A stretch of DNA of 64,000 bases from Chlorobiaceae bacterium (GTDB taxonomy: Bacteria > Bacteroidota > Chlorobiia > Chlorobiales > Chlorobiaceae). Position numbers and translations under genes: made by a program. The DNA is taken from positions 1-64,000 of the forward strand of contig JAAXWO010000002.1 in assembly GCA_013334965.1 (NCBI GenBank), in the 5' to 3' direction. A model generated the notes under the pieces. The model made no database searches, was not told the origin of the DNA, and saw only the letters and a program-made list of their open reading frames with translations. Below are positions 29,570-38,488 of the stretch, in pieces. Positions within the stretch are counted from its first letter, which is position 1. Every line of letters begins with the position of its first letter.

Positions 29570-32500
29570 ATGAGCATGAATTTCAAAGGCGTCATTTTCG
29601 ATCTCGACGGGGTCATCACCGGCACGGCCAAAATCCACAGCCTTGCCTGGGAGGCCATGTTCAACTCCTTTCTGAAAAATTATGCCGAGATCAACAATGA
29701 ACCCTATGTTCCATTCGATCCGGCCCACGACTACCTGAAGTACGTTGACGGCAAGCCCAGGATGGAAGGCGTCAAAAGCTTCCTGGCATCCAGGGACATC
29801 GAAATCCCCTATGGCGAGCTGGACGACATCCCCGAACAGGAGACCGTCTGCGGCCTCGGCAACAGGAAAAACAGCCTTTTCACCGAAATCCTTATCAAGG
29901 AAGGCCCGGAAGTGTTCCAGTCCTCGGTCGACTTCATCGAGGCCCTGATTGCCCGGGGTATCCGCATCGGCATAGCTTCATCGAGCCGCAATTGCAAGCT
30001 CATCCTCCAACTTTCCAATCTCGAACATCTCTTCGAAACCAGGGTCGACGGCGAGGTTTCTATCGAACTGAAACTTAAAGGCAAACCAAACCCGGACATT
30101 TTCGTTACGGCTGCTGCCAATCTCGGCCTCGAACCGCACGAGTGCGTCGTGGTCGAAGATGCCATCTCGGGCGTCCAGGCCGGGGCCAAGGGCAACTTCG
30201 GGCTGGTGCTTGGCATCGCAAGGGAGATCGAAGGCATCAAGCTCAAGGAGCAGGGAGCCGACATCGTCGTGCGTGACCTCGGCGAGATCACCATCGAAGA
30301 GATCGAGCGCTGGTTCGACGAAGGCCTCGAAAAAGAGGGCTGGAACCTGCACTACTCATCCTGGGCGGCAAAAGAGGAGCGCCTCCGTGAAGCCCTCACA
30401 TCAACCGGCAACGGATACATGGGAGTCAGGGGCGCGATAGAATGCGGAACCAACTCGCAGTATCATTATCCGGGGACCTACCTTGCGGGCATCTTCAACA
30501 AACTGCCTTCAGAAGTCCATGGCCAGACGGTATGGAACAACGACATGGTCAACTGCCCCAACTGGCTTCCCATCGAGTTCCGAATCGGAAACGGCGAGTT
30601 CATCAACCCGCTTGAGCAGAAGGTACTGAGCTATACGCAGAATCTCGACCTTCGACATGCGCTCATGGAGAGGGAGATCGTCATCCAGGACACGCTCGGA
30701 TGGATCACCAGGATCAAGAGCCAGCGCTTCTGCAGCATGGACAACCCGCACCTCGCAGCTATCCGGTTCAACCTCGAACCTGTCAACTACACATCGGTGA
30801 TCGAAGTCCGTTCAACCATCGACGGCAGGGTCGAGAACAAGGGCGTTGCCCGTTACAGCACCCTCTCCTCGGACCACCTCGAACATGTCGACCACGGCAA
30901 CTTCTCTTCCGATACGATATTCCTGCACGTCAGGACCAGCCATTCGAAACACGACATCGTCACCCACGCAAGGACTACCATATCTTGCGCATCGGGCAAA
31001 GGCATCACTCCTGAACGCCGGATCATCAGCGCCCCCCGTTCCATAAGCGAGCTCTTCAGGCTTCCGCTCTCTGCAGACCGCGGTTGCACGATCGAAAAAG
31101 TGGTTTCAATCCATACATCCAACGATCACGGCCAGATCGACCCCCGCACGGCCGGGCAGCAATCCATCGGCTCTGCAGGAAGCTTCGATGAACTTTTCGC
31201 GAAGCATGTCAAGGCCTGGGATGATATCTGGAAAAAAGCGGACATGCTGATCCAGGGCGACCGACTGACCCAGAAAGTTTTACGCCTTCACATCTATCAC
31301 CTGCTTGCCACGGCTTCTCCGCACAACAGCACCATCGATGCAGGATTGCCTGCCCGCGGACTGAACGGTGAAGGCTATCGCGGCCACATCTTCTGGGACG
31401 AGATCTACATTCTTCCGTTCTTCAACCAGCATGCGCCGGAAATCTCCCGGGCGCTGCTCATGTACCGCTTCCGCAGGCTCGACGCCGCACGTGACTACGC
31501 CCGCGAAAACGGATACAAGGGGGCGATGTTCCCCTGGCAGGGCGCCGACGACGGCAAGGAAGAGACTCCGGTCATTCACTACAACCCGAAGAGCGGCGCA
31601 TGGGATCCCGACCTCAGTTGCCGCCAGCGACACGTATCGATCGCCGTATTCTATAATACATGGCGCTATATCCACGATACCGGAGACACCGAATTCCTGA
31701 ACAGCTGCGGCGCAGAAATGATGTTCGAGATCGCACGCTTCTGGGCCAGCATATCAACCTTCTCTCCCGAGACGGGCCGATACCACATCGAAGGGGTCAT
31801 GGGTCCCGATGAGTTCCACGAAGAGCTGCACGGTTCCGGCAAGCCGGGCGTAAGGGACAACTCCTACACCAACATCATGACGGTCTGGCTGCTTGAAAAA
31901 GCTGTTGAGATCAGCCAGAAACTCGATCCCGAGGTTATGGACCGCCTGATGGAACGTATCAATGTCGGCCATGACGAGTTCATGCACTGGCGCGACATCA
32001 TGGGCAAGATGAATGTGCTCATCGATCCGAACGGAATCCTCGAACAGTTCGACGGATACATGGGACTGAAGGAACTCGACTGGGACCACTATAAACACAA
32101 GTACGGCAACATCCACCGGATGGACAGGATCCTGAAGGCGGAAAACGACTCTCCCGACAACTACAAGGTCGCCAAGCAGGCCGACGTGCTGATGACCTTC
32201 TATACGCTTACGCCAGCTGAGGTCTGCGGCATACTTGGACGTCTTGGTTACACCGTGCCGGACGCAGTCAGGTTCGTTCGTGAGAACTACGCGTATTACG
32301 AACCGAGAACGAGCCATGGGTCAACACTGAGCAAAGTGGTCCACTCGATCATTTCAAGCTACCTGCAGAACGGTCACGAAACCGCATGGAGCTGGTTTGC
32401 CGAAGCCCTGAAAAGCGACATCCAGGATACCCAGGGCGGCACTACGCAGGAGGGCATCCACTGCGGCGTTATGGCAGGGACCATCGACACCGTCACCAGG

Positions 32501-32740
32501 TACTTTACCGGCATAGCGTTCCATAACGACATGCTGAACGTGAACCCGAACCTCCCTCCTCACTGGAAACGGTTCGAGACGAGCCTATGCTTCAAGGGCA
32601 ACTGGTACCGGATCGTCCTGAACCAGGACAGCGCCACGATAACCTTGACTGAATCAGCCGCCGAGGAGCTTCCGGCGATGATATGCGGTCATACCGTCAA
32701 GCTGAAAAAGGGTTCTGAAACCACCGCCCAGATTCTCTGA
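29570..32740 (+). CDS. Beta-phosphoglucomutase / GH65 disaccharide phosphorylase fusion
   Basis: A 1056-residue two-enzyme fusion. Residues 1 to about 255 form a HAD subclass I module with the DxD nucleophile pair Asp11/Asp13 ([10 protein letters not shown]), a GLGNRKN cap and the GKPNPD and VVEDAISG motifs of beta-phosphoglucomutase. The rest is a glycoside hydrolase family 65 module. It has the N-terminal super-sandwich ([10 protein letters not shown]), the (alpha/alpha)6 barrel with GHIFWDE, and the general-acid Glu748 in GPDEFH. GH65 enzymes phosphorolyse alpha-linked glucose disaccharides (trehalose, maltose, kojibiose) to beta-glucose-1-phosphate, and the fused mutase would convert this to glucose-6-phosphate. 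Which disaccharide is used cannot be told from sequence. A strong terminator follows. Confidence 0.88.
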   Translation: MSMNFKGVIFDLDGVITGTAKIHSLAWEAMFNSFLKNYAEINNEPYVPFDPAHDYLKYVDGKPRMEGVKSFLASRDIEIPYGELDDIPEQETVCGLGNRKNSLFTEILIKEGPEVFQSSVDFIEALIARGIRIGIASSSRNCKLILQLSNLEHLFETRVDGEVSIELKLKGKPNPDIFVTAAANLGLEPHECVVVEDAISGVQAGAKGNFGLVLGIAREIEGIKLKEQGADIVVRDLGEITIEEIERWFDEGLEKEGWNLHYSSWAAKEERLREALTSTGNGYMGVRGAIECGTNSQYHYPGTYLAGIFNKLPSEVHGQTVWNNDMVNCPNWLPIEFRIGNGEFINPLEQKVLSYTQNLDLRHALMEREIVIQDTLGWITRIKSQRFCSMDNPHLAAIRFNLEPVNYTSVIEVRSTIDGRVENKGVARYSTLSSDHLEHVDHGNFSSDTIFLHVRTSHSKHDIVTHARTTISCASGKGITPERRIISAPRSISELFRLPLSADRGCTIEKVVSIHTSNDHGQIDPRTAGQQSIGSAGSFDELFAKHVKAWDDIWKKADMLIQGDRLTQKVLRLHIYHLLATASPHNSTIDAGLPARGLNGEGYRGHIFWDEIYILPFFNQHAPEISRALLMYRFRRLDAARDYARENGYKGAMFPWQGADDGKEETPVIHYNPKSGAWDPDLSCRQRHVSIAVFYNTWRYIHDTGDTEFLNSCGAEMMFEIARFWASISTFSPETGRYHIEGVMGPDEFHEELHGSGKPGVRDNSYTNIMTVWLLEKAVEISQKLDPEVMDRLMERINVGHDEFMHWRDIMGKMNVLIDPNGILEQFDGYMGLKELDWDHYKHKYGNIHRMDRILKAENDSPDNYKVAKQADVLMTFYTLTPAEVCGILGRLGYTVPDAVRFVRENYAYYEPRTSHGSTLSKVVHSIISSYLQNGHETAWSWFAEALKSDIQDTQGGTTQEGIHCGVMAGTIDTVTRYFTGIAFHNDMLNVNPNLPPHWKRFETSLCFKGNWYRIVLNQDSATITLTESAAEELPAMICGHTVKLKKGSETTAQIL

Positions 32741-32750
32741 GCGATAACAG

Positions 32751-32786
32751 CAGGGAGGGCATCACACACCCTCCCTGTTTTGTTAT
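32751..32786 (+). terminator. Terminator after the GH65 fusion gene
   Basis: CAGGGAGGG / CCCTCCCTG forms a perfect 9-bp stem with a 9-nt loop, followed by TTTTGTTATTTT. Confidence 0.9.
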
Positions 32787-32855
32787 TTTCGTGTAAACGC
32801 CATATAATTAGATTCGCCTTTTCAGGGATGTTCACCCATTGACCCACTACAGCAT

Positions 32856-33896
32856 ATGCGCCTTTCGAATTTTCGCTATACGCTTCCCAAAACAAGAGTT
32901 GCCGATCATCCGGAATCTCCCCGCGATGCCTGCAAAATGATGGTGCTGAACCGTCGCAAAAAGGATATAGAGCACAAGGTCTTTACGGACATTGTCTCCT
33001 ATTTCAAAAAAGGCGACCTGCTCATCGTCAACAACAGCATGGTGTTCCCTGCCAAGATTTTCGGGCAGAAAGAGAAAACTGACGCCAAGATCGAGGTGTT
33101 CCTCCTCAGGGAGCTGAACAAGGAAGCCGGCCTTTGGGACGTGCTTGTCGATCCGGCCCGCAAGGTCAGGGTCGGCAACAAGATCTATTTCGAGGACGAC
33201 GTCGTAGCCGAAGTGGTCGACAATACAACATCCAGAGGCCGGACGATCCGGTTCCTCAACCCGGATATCGACGTATTCAAGATGGTTGACAAGATAGGGC
33301 ATGTGCCCCTTCCGCCTTACTTCACGAGAAAACCGAAGGAGACGGACCGCACCGACTACCAGACTGTGTACGCCCAGCAGACAGGCGCCGTCGTGGCTCC
33401 GATGGCAGGACTGCACTTCACGATGCCCCTGCTCCAGCAGATACAGAAAATCGGCGTCAAGATCCTGCCGATCACCCTGCATCCAAGCCTGAGCACATTC
33501 AACGCCATTGAGGTCGAGGACGTATCCAAGCACAAGATGGACTCCGAGTACTTCAACATTCCCTACCAGACGGCCATGGAGATCAACGAGACCAAGGTCA
33601 ACAAGTCCGGAAGGGTTTTCGTGGTAGGCACGACCACCTGTCGCGCACTGGAAGCCAATGCGACGGTCGAAGGCAAAATAAAGTTCGGCCAGGGCTGGAC
33701 CGACAAGTTCATCTACCCGCCCTACCACTTCAAAGTTACCGATGCGCTCATCACCAACTTCCAGCAGCCCGAGACGACCCTTATGATGGTGGTCAGCGCT
33801 TTCGCTGAGCACCGCCTTCTCCTGGAGGCCTACAAGTCGGCGCTTAAGAACAACTACAGGTTCCTCGCCTACGGGGACGCGATGCTGATTCATTGA
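32856..33896 (+). CDS. queA: S-adenosylmethionine:tRNA ribosyltransferase-isomerase
   Basis: QueA transfers and isomerises the ribosyl group of SAM onto 7-aminomethyl-7-deazaguanine in tRNA, making epoxyqueuosine. The 346 residues carry the family signatures VNNSMVFPAK, GHVPLPPYFTR, GAVVAPMAGLHF, and the C-terminal TLMMVVSAFAEH. The Met in APMAGLHF replaces the more usual Thr. It is co-transcribed with ispD, 11 bp downstream. Confidence 0.95.
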   Translation: MRLSNFRYTLPKTRVADHPESPRDACKMMVLNRRKKDIEHKVFTDIVSYFKKGDLLIVNNSMVFPAKIFGQKEKTDAKIEVFLLRELNKEAGLWDVLVDPARKVRVGNKIYFEDDVVAEVVDNTTSRGRTIRFLNPDIDVFKMVDKIGHVPLPPYFTRKPKETDRTDYQTVYAQQTGAVVAPMAGLHFTMPLLQQIQKIGVKILPITLHPSLSTFNAIEVEDVSKHKMDSEYFNIPYQTAMEINETKVNKSGRVFVVGTTTCRALEANATVEGKIKFGQGWTDKFIYPPYHFKVTDALITNFQQPETTLMMVVSAFAEHRLLLEAYKSALKNNYRFLAYGDAMLIH

Positions 33897-33907
33897 TATT
33901 ATTGACT

Positions 33908-34651
33908 ATGAAGACGATCGCCATTATCGCCGCCAGCGGCGTCGGCAAACGCATGAAACTCGAAGGCGGACTGAGCAAGCAGATGCTCGAAATCGGAGGT
34001 CACCCGGTCATCTGGCATACGATCCGTGCCTTCGAGGAGTCATCGACCGTGGAGTCGATCTATATCGCCACAAAGGCCGACAGCATCGAAACGATCGAAG
34101 AGATGGCCCGTTCGAACGGGTTCGAAAAAGTGAAGGCCGTCATCGAAGGGGGCAAGGAGCGGCAGGACTCGATAGCGAACTGCATGGCCCTCATAGAAAA
34201 GGAGATCCTGGCTTCAGCAGAGATGCCTGACGCCATTCTCGTTCACGACGGCGCCCGCCCCTTCATCCAACCGGAAGAGATCGACGATATCGCCAGGCTT
34301 TCGGCGACCTACGGAGCCTGTGTACCTGCCACCAGGCCGAAAGACACCATCAAATATATCGGAAGTTCGCCTGAAGTCTTCGGTGAAACGCTTGACCGCA
34401 GCAGGCTTCTCCAGGTCCAGACCCCTCAGGGGTTCGCTCCGGAAAAACTCATCGAAGCCCATCGACTTGCCGGAAACGAACAGTGGTACGCCACCGATGA
34501 TGCCGCCTTGGTCGAACGCTTTTTCCCGGAACAGCAGATACGCGTCTACGAAACAGGATACCATAACATCAAGATCACCACGCCAGAAGACATCTTTATC
34601 GGCGAGGCCATTCTGGCGAGGCTGAAAGCAGGCAATTCCGGCAAGAATTAA
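33908..34651 (+). CDS. ispD: 2-C-methyl-D-erythritol 4-phosphate cytidylyltransferase
   Basis: IspD makes CDP-ME from MEP and CTP in the non-mevalonate isoprenoid pathway, which feeds carotenoids, quinones and the chlorophyll tail in this organism. The 247 residues show the nucleotide motif AASGVGKRM, VHDGARPFI and LQVQTPQGF. The start is at MKTIAIIAASG; the frame opens five codons earlier. It follows queA closely. Confidence 0.95.
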   Translation: MKTIAIIAASGVGKRMKLEGGLSKQMLEIGGHPVIWHTIRAFEESSTVESIYIATKADSIETIEEMARSNGFEKVKAVIEGGKERQDSIANCMALIEKEILASAEMPDAILVHDGARPFIQPEEIDDIARLSATYGACVPATRPKDTIKYIGSSPEVFGETLDRSRLLQVQTPQGFAPEKLIEAHRLAGNEQWYATDDAALVERFFPEQQIRVYETGYHNIKITTPEDIFIGEAILARLKAGNSGKN

Positions 34652-34665
34652 ATCGTTGCAGAACC

Positions 34666-34694
34666 TTGCTATTTGAAAGTCGGAATAGTATATT
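34666..34694 (+). promoter_or_regulatory. Promoter of the tRNA-Met/tRNA-Gly genes
   Basis: TTGCTA (34666-34671) and TATATT (34689-34694) are 17 bp apart, and the tRNA-Met 5' end begins 13 bp past the -10. Spacing and position fit a strong sigma-70 promoter. Confidence 0.65.
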
Positions 34695-34706
34695 AGTGGC
34701 CCTTAT

Positions 34707-34780
34707 GGTGAGGTAGCTCAGTTGGTTAGAGCACAGGATTCATAACCCTGAGGTCGAGGGTTCAACTCCCTCCCTCACCA
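34707..34780 (+). tRNA. tRNA with CAU anticodon (elongator tRNA-Met)
   Basis: Acceptor GGTGAGG pairs with CCTCACC, the loop TTCATAA gives anticodon CAT, and the T-arm is GAGGGTTCAACTCCC. An initiator tRNA is unlikely because the acceptor 1-72 pair is G-C. A tRNA-Ile(CAU) with lysidine cannot be excluded from anticodon alone. The closing A before CTC is the discriminator; CCA is not encoded. Confidence 0.92.
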
Positions 34781-34831
34781 CTCCCTGAAACATCCCGTTT
34801 GACCGTCAGGACATCGGGATGCCTTTCAAAA

Positions 34832-34904
34832 GCGGGTGTAACTCAGTTGGTAGAGTGTTTGCTTCCCAAGCAAAATGTCGCGAGTTCGAATCTCGTCACC
34901 CGCT
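34832..34904 (+). tRNA. tRNA-Gly (anticodon CCC)
   Basis: The acceptor GCGGGTG pairs with CACCCGC. The stem TTTGC/GCAAA encloses TTCCCAA, giving anticodon CCC, and the T-arm is GAGTTCGAATCTC. It lies 51 bp after the tRNA-Met gene and shares its promoter. Confidence 0.93.
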
Positions 34905-34954
34905 CTCCGGCAGCCCACCTGCCATGGAGAATTCCAGCCCAACCGTGCCTACCC

Positions 34955-35404
34955 ATGACACCATTATCGATCTTCACCGTCCCGATCACCCCTGAAGAGG
35001 TCAACGCATCGCAGATCGTCGAAGGGCAGATGGCTCGACATCTCGGCATCGAAATAACAGAGATCGGGCTCGATTTCATGACGGCAAGCATGCCGGTCGA
35101 CCACAGGACCATCCAGCGCGTCGGCATCCTTCATGGAGGAGCGTCACTCGCCCTCGCCGAAACGGTGGGCAGCATTGCTGCCTCGTATTGCATCGATCGC
35201 GAAAAATGCTTCATCGTCGGCCAGGAGATCAACGCAAACCATATCCGCTCAGTCAGGAACGGCGAAGGGTCCGTCCATGCAAAAGCGACCCCGCTCCACC
35301 TCGGACGCACTTCACAGGTATGGGACATAAAAATACGCGATGACGGAGGCAAGCTTGTCTGCGTCAGCCGGTTCACGGTCGCCGTTCTCGAAAAACGCGC
35401 CTGA
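34955..35404 (+). CDS. Hotdog-fold acyl-CoA thioesterase (PaaI/MenI-like)
   Basis: A 149-residue single-domain hotdog protein. The catalytic acid region is RVGILHGGASLALAETVGS, and the tail HLGRTSQVWDIKI is typical of the YbgC-unrelated PaaI/EntH/MenI group. In menaquinone-using bacteria this type often hydrolyses DHNA-CoA (MenI), but specificity is not settled. The start is taken at MTPLSIFTV; the frame reads through the tRNA-Gly gene upstream. Confidence 0.8.
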   Translation: MTPLSIFTVPITPEEVNASQIVEGQMARHLGIEITEIGLDFMTASMPVDHRTIQRVGILHGGASLALAETVGSIAASYCIDREKCFIVGQEINANHIRSVRNGEGSVHAKATPLHLGRTSQVWDIKIRDDGGKLVCVSRFTVAVLEKRA

Positions 35405-35502
35405 AGCCGCCATGTTTTTCAGGTACCTCCAGACGTTTTTCGGTAAAGTTTTCATACCTTGTGGTTTCATTCTGTAATCATTACCAATTATCCAGGAAAG
35501 GC

Positions 35503-36909
35503 ATGCTGGCAGACGACCTTCAAACCGCCGGAACAGCGAATCCCCGCAACGACGTCTCAGCCGAATCCCTCGAACGGCTTGCTGCAGAACAGAAAAACAG
35601 AAAAAAATGGCTGGTGATCCAGCCTAAAAGCCAGACCAGCATGATGGTCGATTCAGGAAGCGTCAGTATGCCCCTGAACCTCATCATGGTCGCGACGCTC
35701 GCAGGCAAGCTGTTTGACGTCACCTTCATCGACGAAAGGACCGGCGACGTGGTTCCCGAAGACTTTTCAGGATATGACGTCATAGCGATCACCTCCCGCA
35801 CGCTCAACGCGACAAAGGCTTACCGCATCGGCGACCGGGCTCTGGCCCAGAAAAAGATAGTGCTGCTCGGAGGGGTGCACCCTACCATGCTGCACGAAGA
35901 AGCCTCACAGCACTGCACAAGCGTCGTGTACGGAGAAATAGAATCGATCTGGAACGAACTGGCTTCCGATATTATCAGGGGCACCATGAAGGGCCTCTAT
36001 CGGGCTCAGGAGCTACGCCCGATGACCGCGATGCATCGTCCCGATTTCAGCTATGCCCTCAACTCGAAGAACGCCAAACGCTATAGCGCCCTTATACCCA
36101 TCCTTGCCACCAAAGGCTGCCCGGTAGGCTGCAACTTCTGCACCACGCCGACGGTCTACGGCAAGAGCTATCGCTATCGCGAGATCGATCTGGTGCTCGA
36201 AGAGATGCGCTACCACCAGGAACGGCTGGGTAAAAAGAAGGTGAACTTCTCGTTCATGGACGACAACATCAGCTTCAGGCCCCAGTACTTCACCGAACTG
36301 CTCGAAGAGATGGCCAAGCTCGGCGTCCGCTGGAACGCGAACATCTCCATGAACTTCCTGCACAAGCCTGAAGTTGCTGAAGTTGCCGGCCGTTCAGGAT
36401 GCGACCTGATGAGCATCGGTTTCGAGTCGCTCAACCCCGATATCCTGAAAACCATCAATAAAGGGGCCAACCGACTCCAGAACTACTCGACAGTGGTCGG
36501 CAACCTGCACAACAACGACATCGCCATCCAGGGATACTTCATGTTCGGTTTCGACGACGACACCGACAAGAGCTTCCAGGCCACGTACGACTTCATCATG
36601 CAGAACCGGATCGAGTTCCCGGTCTTCTCACTGGTGACCCCTTTCCCCGGCACGCCATACTATGATGAGATGAAACCGAGGCTCCGTCACTTCGACTGGG
36701 ACAAGTACGACACCTACCACTATATGTTCGAACCAAGGAAGATCTCCGGAGAGAAGCTGCTCGAAAACTTCGTAAAGTTGCAGAAAGAGGTCTACAAGGG
36801 ACGTTCGATCATGCAGCGAATGCAGGGCAAGCCCTTGAACTGGGTCTGGTTCGTCAACTTCATGATGAACCGCTTCACCAGAAAGCTGAAACCCGAATTC
36901 TACCTCTGA
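35503..36909 (+). CDS. bchR: Cobalamin-binding radical SAM methyltransferase, probable BchR
   Basis: A 468-residue class B radical SAM protein. An N-terminal B12-binding Rossmann domain (FDVTFIDERTGDVV, KKIVLLGGVHPTML) lacks the DxHxxG motif, as in the BchE/BchQ group. The SAM cluster motif CPVGCNFC lies in the middle, and a C-terminal domain ends near NWVWFVNFMMNRF. In green sulfur bacteria BchQ and BchR of this family methylate bacteriochlorophyll c/d/e at C-8 and C-12. The gene order (bchIDH, then queA, ispD, thioesterase, then this gene) agrees with my memory of the region around bchR in C. tepidum. BchQ, BciD or BchE cannot be excluded from sequence alone. A clear AGGAAAGG precedes the start. 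Confidence 0.68.
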   Translation: MLADDLQTAGTANPRNDVSAESLERLAAEQKNRKKWLVIQPKSQTSMMVDSGSVSMPLNLIMVATLAGKLFDVTFIDERTGDVVPEDFSGYDVIAITSRTLNATKAYRIGDRALAQKKIVLLGGVHPTMLHEEASQHCTSVVYGEIESIWNELASDIIRGTMKGLYRAQELRPMTAMHRPDFSYALNSKNAKRYSALIPILATKGCPVGCNFCTTPTVYGKSYRYREIDLVLEEMRYHQERLGKKKVNFSFMDDNISFRPQYFTELLEEMAKLGVRWNANISMNFLHKPEVAEVAGRSGCDLMSIGFESLNPDILKTINKGANRLQNYSTVVGNLHNNDIAIQGYFMFGFDDDTDKSFQATYDFIMQNRIEFPVFSLVTPFPGTPYYDEMKPRLRHFDWDKYDTYHYMFEPRKISGEKLLENFVKLQKEVYKGRSIMQRMQGKPLNWVWFVNFMMNRFTRKLKPEFYL

Positions 36910-36920
36910 CCCAGCTACCC

Positions 36921-36969
36921 ATTGAAATGAAAAAGGCACCGTAAACATCGGTGCCTTTTTCATTTCAAT
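36921..36969. terminator. Strong terminator after bchR
   Basis: A 21-bp perfect inverted repeat around AAAAAGGCACCG / CGGTGCCTTTTT with a 7-nt loop and flanking ATTGAAATG/CATTTCAAT. It can act on both strands. Confidence 0.93.
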
Positions 36970-37220
36970 TCATTTTCAGGCCTCTTGCCCTCAAACTTTT
37001 GTTGATGACGTTTTGACGAACCCCCAAGCCAAAAACCGTAAAGACGAGAATTCTTCAGTCTGAACATCGATCAGCTTGAATCTCCTGAAATAAACGTCCA
37101 ATTATGTAAAGAGAGATGCTGGGCTGATACAAAAGAAGGCTGTGGAAAGAAGGGTTTGAGAAGAAGAAGATCAACGACAGTCGATCATGCATCTCTCGTT
37201 AACCTTTTGCTGATACCTAT
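36970..37220. other. Intergenic region upstream of the diheme cytochrome gene
   Basis: About 250 bp with no gene, no strong repeat and no clear promoter; I see nothing further in it. It separates the bchR terminator from the cytochrome operon. Confidence 0.5.
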
Positions 37221-37472
37221 ATGAAACTGTTATTACTTTTGGCCACTACGTTGATACTGATCAACACAAGAGCAGATGCTGCATCAAAAAACGTTCAGCT
37301 GGCATCATTCGATCATGGACGACTGAACGCCTCATCAAGCTGCATAAGATGCCACAATCGCGATCAGCCTGATGACGATCGGCATCGCCAGGCTCAGGCA
37401 AATTGCTCGAAATGTCATACGACCGAAAGCTGGAAACCGGCCACCATAGACTCTGATGAGGATGCGAAATAA
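37221..37472 (+). CDS. Small periplasmic diheme c-type cytochrome
   Basis: An 83-residue precursor with a signal peptide (MKLLLLLATTLILINTRADA, cleavage near ADAA). Two CxxCH heme motifs follow, CIRCH and CSKCH, in a His/Asp/Gln-rich linker (SFDHG, RHRQ) that may give distal ligands. Mature size is about 60 residues, so it is a minimal diheme carrier. It lies 46 bp before a membrane protein gene, likely its electron partner. Confidence 0.88.
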   Translation: MKLLLLLATTLILINTRADAASKNVQLASFDHGRLNASSSCIRCHNRDQPDDDRHRQAQANCSKCHTTESWKPATIDSDEDAK

Positions 37473-37518
37473 CAAGCACGCCAATTTTTTCACGTTCAAT
37501 GTTTAAAACAAAACTCAA

Positions 37519-38352
37519 ATGAAAAAATCATTCAACTGGCGGGTATTTGTAAGCTTCGGTCTGTTCATTGCCCTTTTCATGATGCTGATTTCCGGAGTGA
37601 TCCTTTACATTTCTCCTCCGGGCAGGGTTGCCAACTGGACCGACTGGCAGATGATCGGCCTTACAAAAAGAGGATGGCTGAACCAGCACACGATCTTCGG
37701 GTTTGCCTTTGTCATCCTCTCGCTGTTCCATCTTTTTTTCATCAACTGGAAAGCGTTCCTCTCCTACCTGAAATCGAAGACCGCCCAAGGACTCAAAAGC
37801 CCTGGAGAACTGATTGCGATAATCATCCTCTCATCCATTTTCGGACTGGGGACATACCTTGATATGCAGCCGTTCTCCACAGTCATCAAGTTCGGCAATA
37901 CCATCTCAAACTCCTGGGAACGCAAGGACAAGGCAGCTCCAGTCGCCCATGCCGAGCTCATGAGCCTTGTTGAACTATCGCAGCAGCCGGGTCTTGGAGG
38001 AGATCCCGAAGTCCTGATTACGAAGCTGAAAAAGGCGAAATTGATCGTAACATCAGAGAAAGAGACTATCGCTGAAATAGCCAAAGCCAACGGCATTACA
38101 GCAGAGCAGGTCTATGCATTTATCGCGCCTCCTGAAAAGGGAACGCATAAACTGCAGGGGGAGGGGTTCGGGAGAAAAACGTTGCAGCAGATAGCCGATG
38201 AAACCGGGGTCTCGGCAACCTCCCTTCAGCTTGCACTCAGACAGAAAGGAATTGAAGCAAAAACAGACGACCTGCTCAGAGATATTGCCAAAAACAACAA
38301 TATCGAGATGAGCAAGTTTAAGGAACTGCTTGAAACGATGATCAGCCGGTAA
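37519..38352 (+). CDS. Membrane protein (DUF4405-like b-type cytochrome) with three helical repeats
   Basis: A 277-residue protein with three or more transmembrane helices (about residues 10-31, 55-75 and 96-113). Candidate heme-ligating His57 and His71 lie in helix 2, as in DUF4405 or formate dehydrogenase gamma-like domains. The soluble C-terminus has three related units of about 21 residues (182-202, 220-240, 251-271) with the pattern hhxxIAxxxGIxxxxhxxhL, like small helix-turn-helix or LysM-free helical repeats. It is paired with the diheme cytochrome, suggesting electron transfer between the quinone pool and the periplasm. What the C-terminal repeats bind is unknown. Confidence 0.7.
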   Translation: MKKSFNWRVFVSFGLFIALFMMLISGVILYISPPGRVANWTDWQMIGLTKRGWLNQHTIFGFAFVILSLFHLFFINWKAFLSYLKSKTAQGLKSPGELIAIIILSSIFGLGTYLDMQPFSTVIKFGNTISNSWERKDKAAPVAHAELMSLVELSQQPGLGGDPEVLITKLKKAKLIVTSEKETIAEIAKANGITAEQVYAFIAPPEKGTHKLQGEGFGRKTLQQIADETGVSATSLQLALRQKGIEAKTDDLLRDIAKNNNIEMSKFKELLETMISR

Positions 38353-38370
38353 GGTCAAATGAAAACGGAG

Positions 38371-38395
38371 GGCGGACATTCCTGTCCGCCATTCA
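38371..38395. repeat. Dispersed palindrome, copy 2
   Basis: GGCGGACA TTCC TGTCCGCC followed by ATTCA. The reverse complement of 2482-2506 matches it at 24 of 25 positions. Both copies follow gene ends, so this is a small REP-like intergenic element. Confidence 0.7.
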
Positions 38396-38444
38396 GCCCA
38401 GCCATCAGAGGATGCGCCATTATGCCTCGCCAGTCAAAGATAAT

Positions 38445-38474
38445 GGCGGGTTGGAAAACCCGCCCTCCTTTTAA
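38445..38474 (+). terminator. Terminator after the DUF4405-like gene
   Basis: GGCGGGTT / AACCCGCC with a 4-nt loop, followed by CTCCTTTTA. It also lies past the convergent aspS stop and could serve both. Confidence 0.7.
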
Positions 38475-38488
38475 CTCCATCGCCTTCG

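Noticed and set aside
32847-33893. 348-codon antisense frame opposite queA
   Set aside because: queA on the plus strand has clear family motifs; the antisense frame has none.
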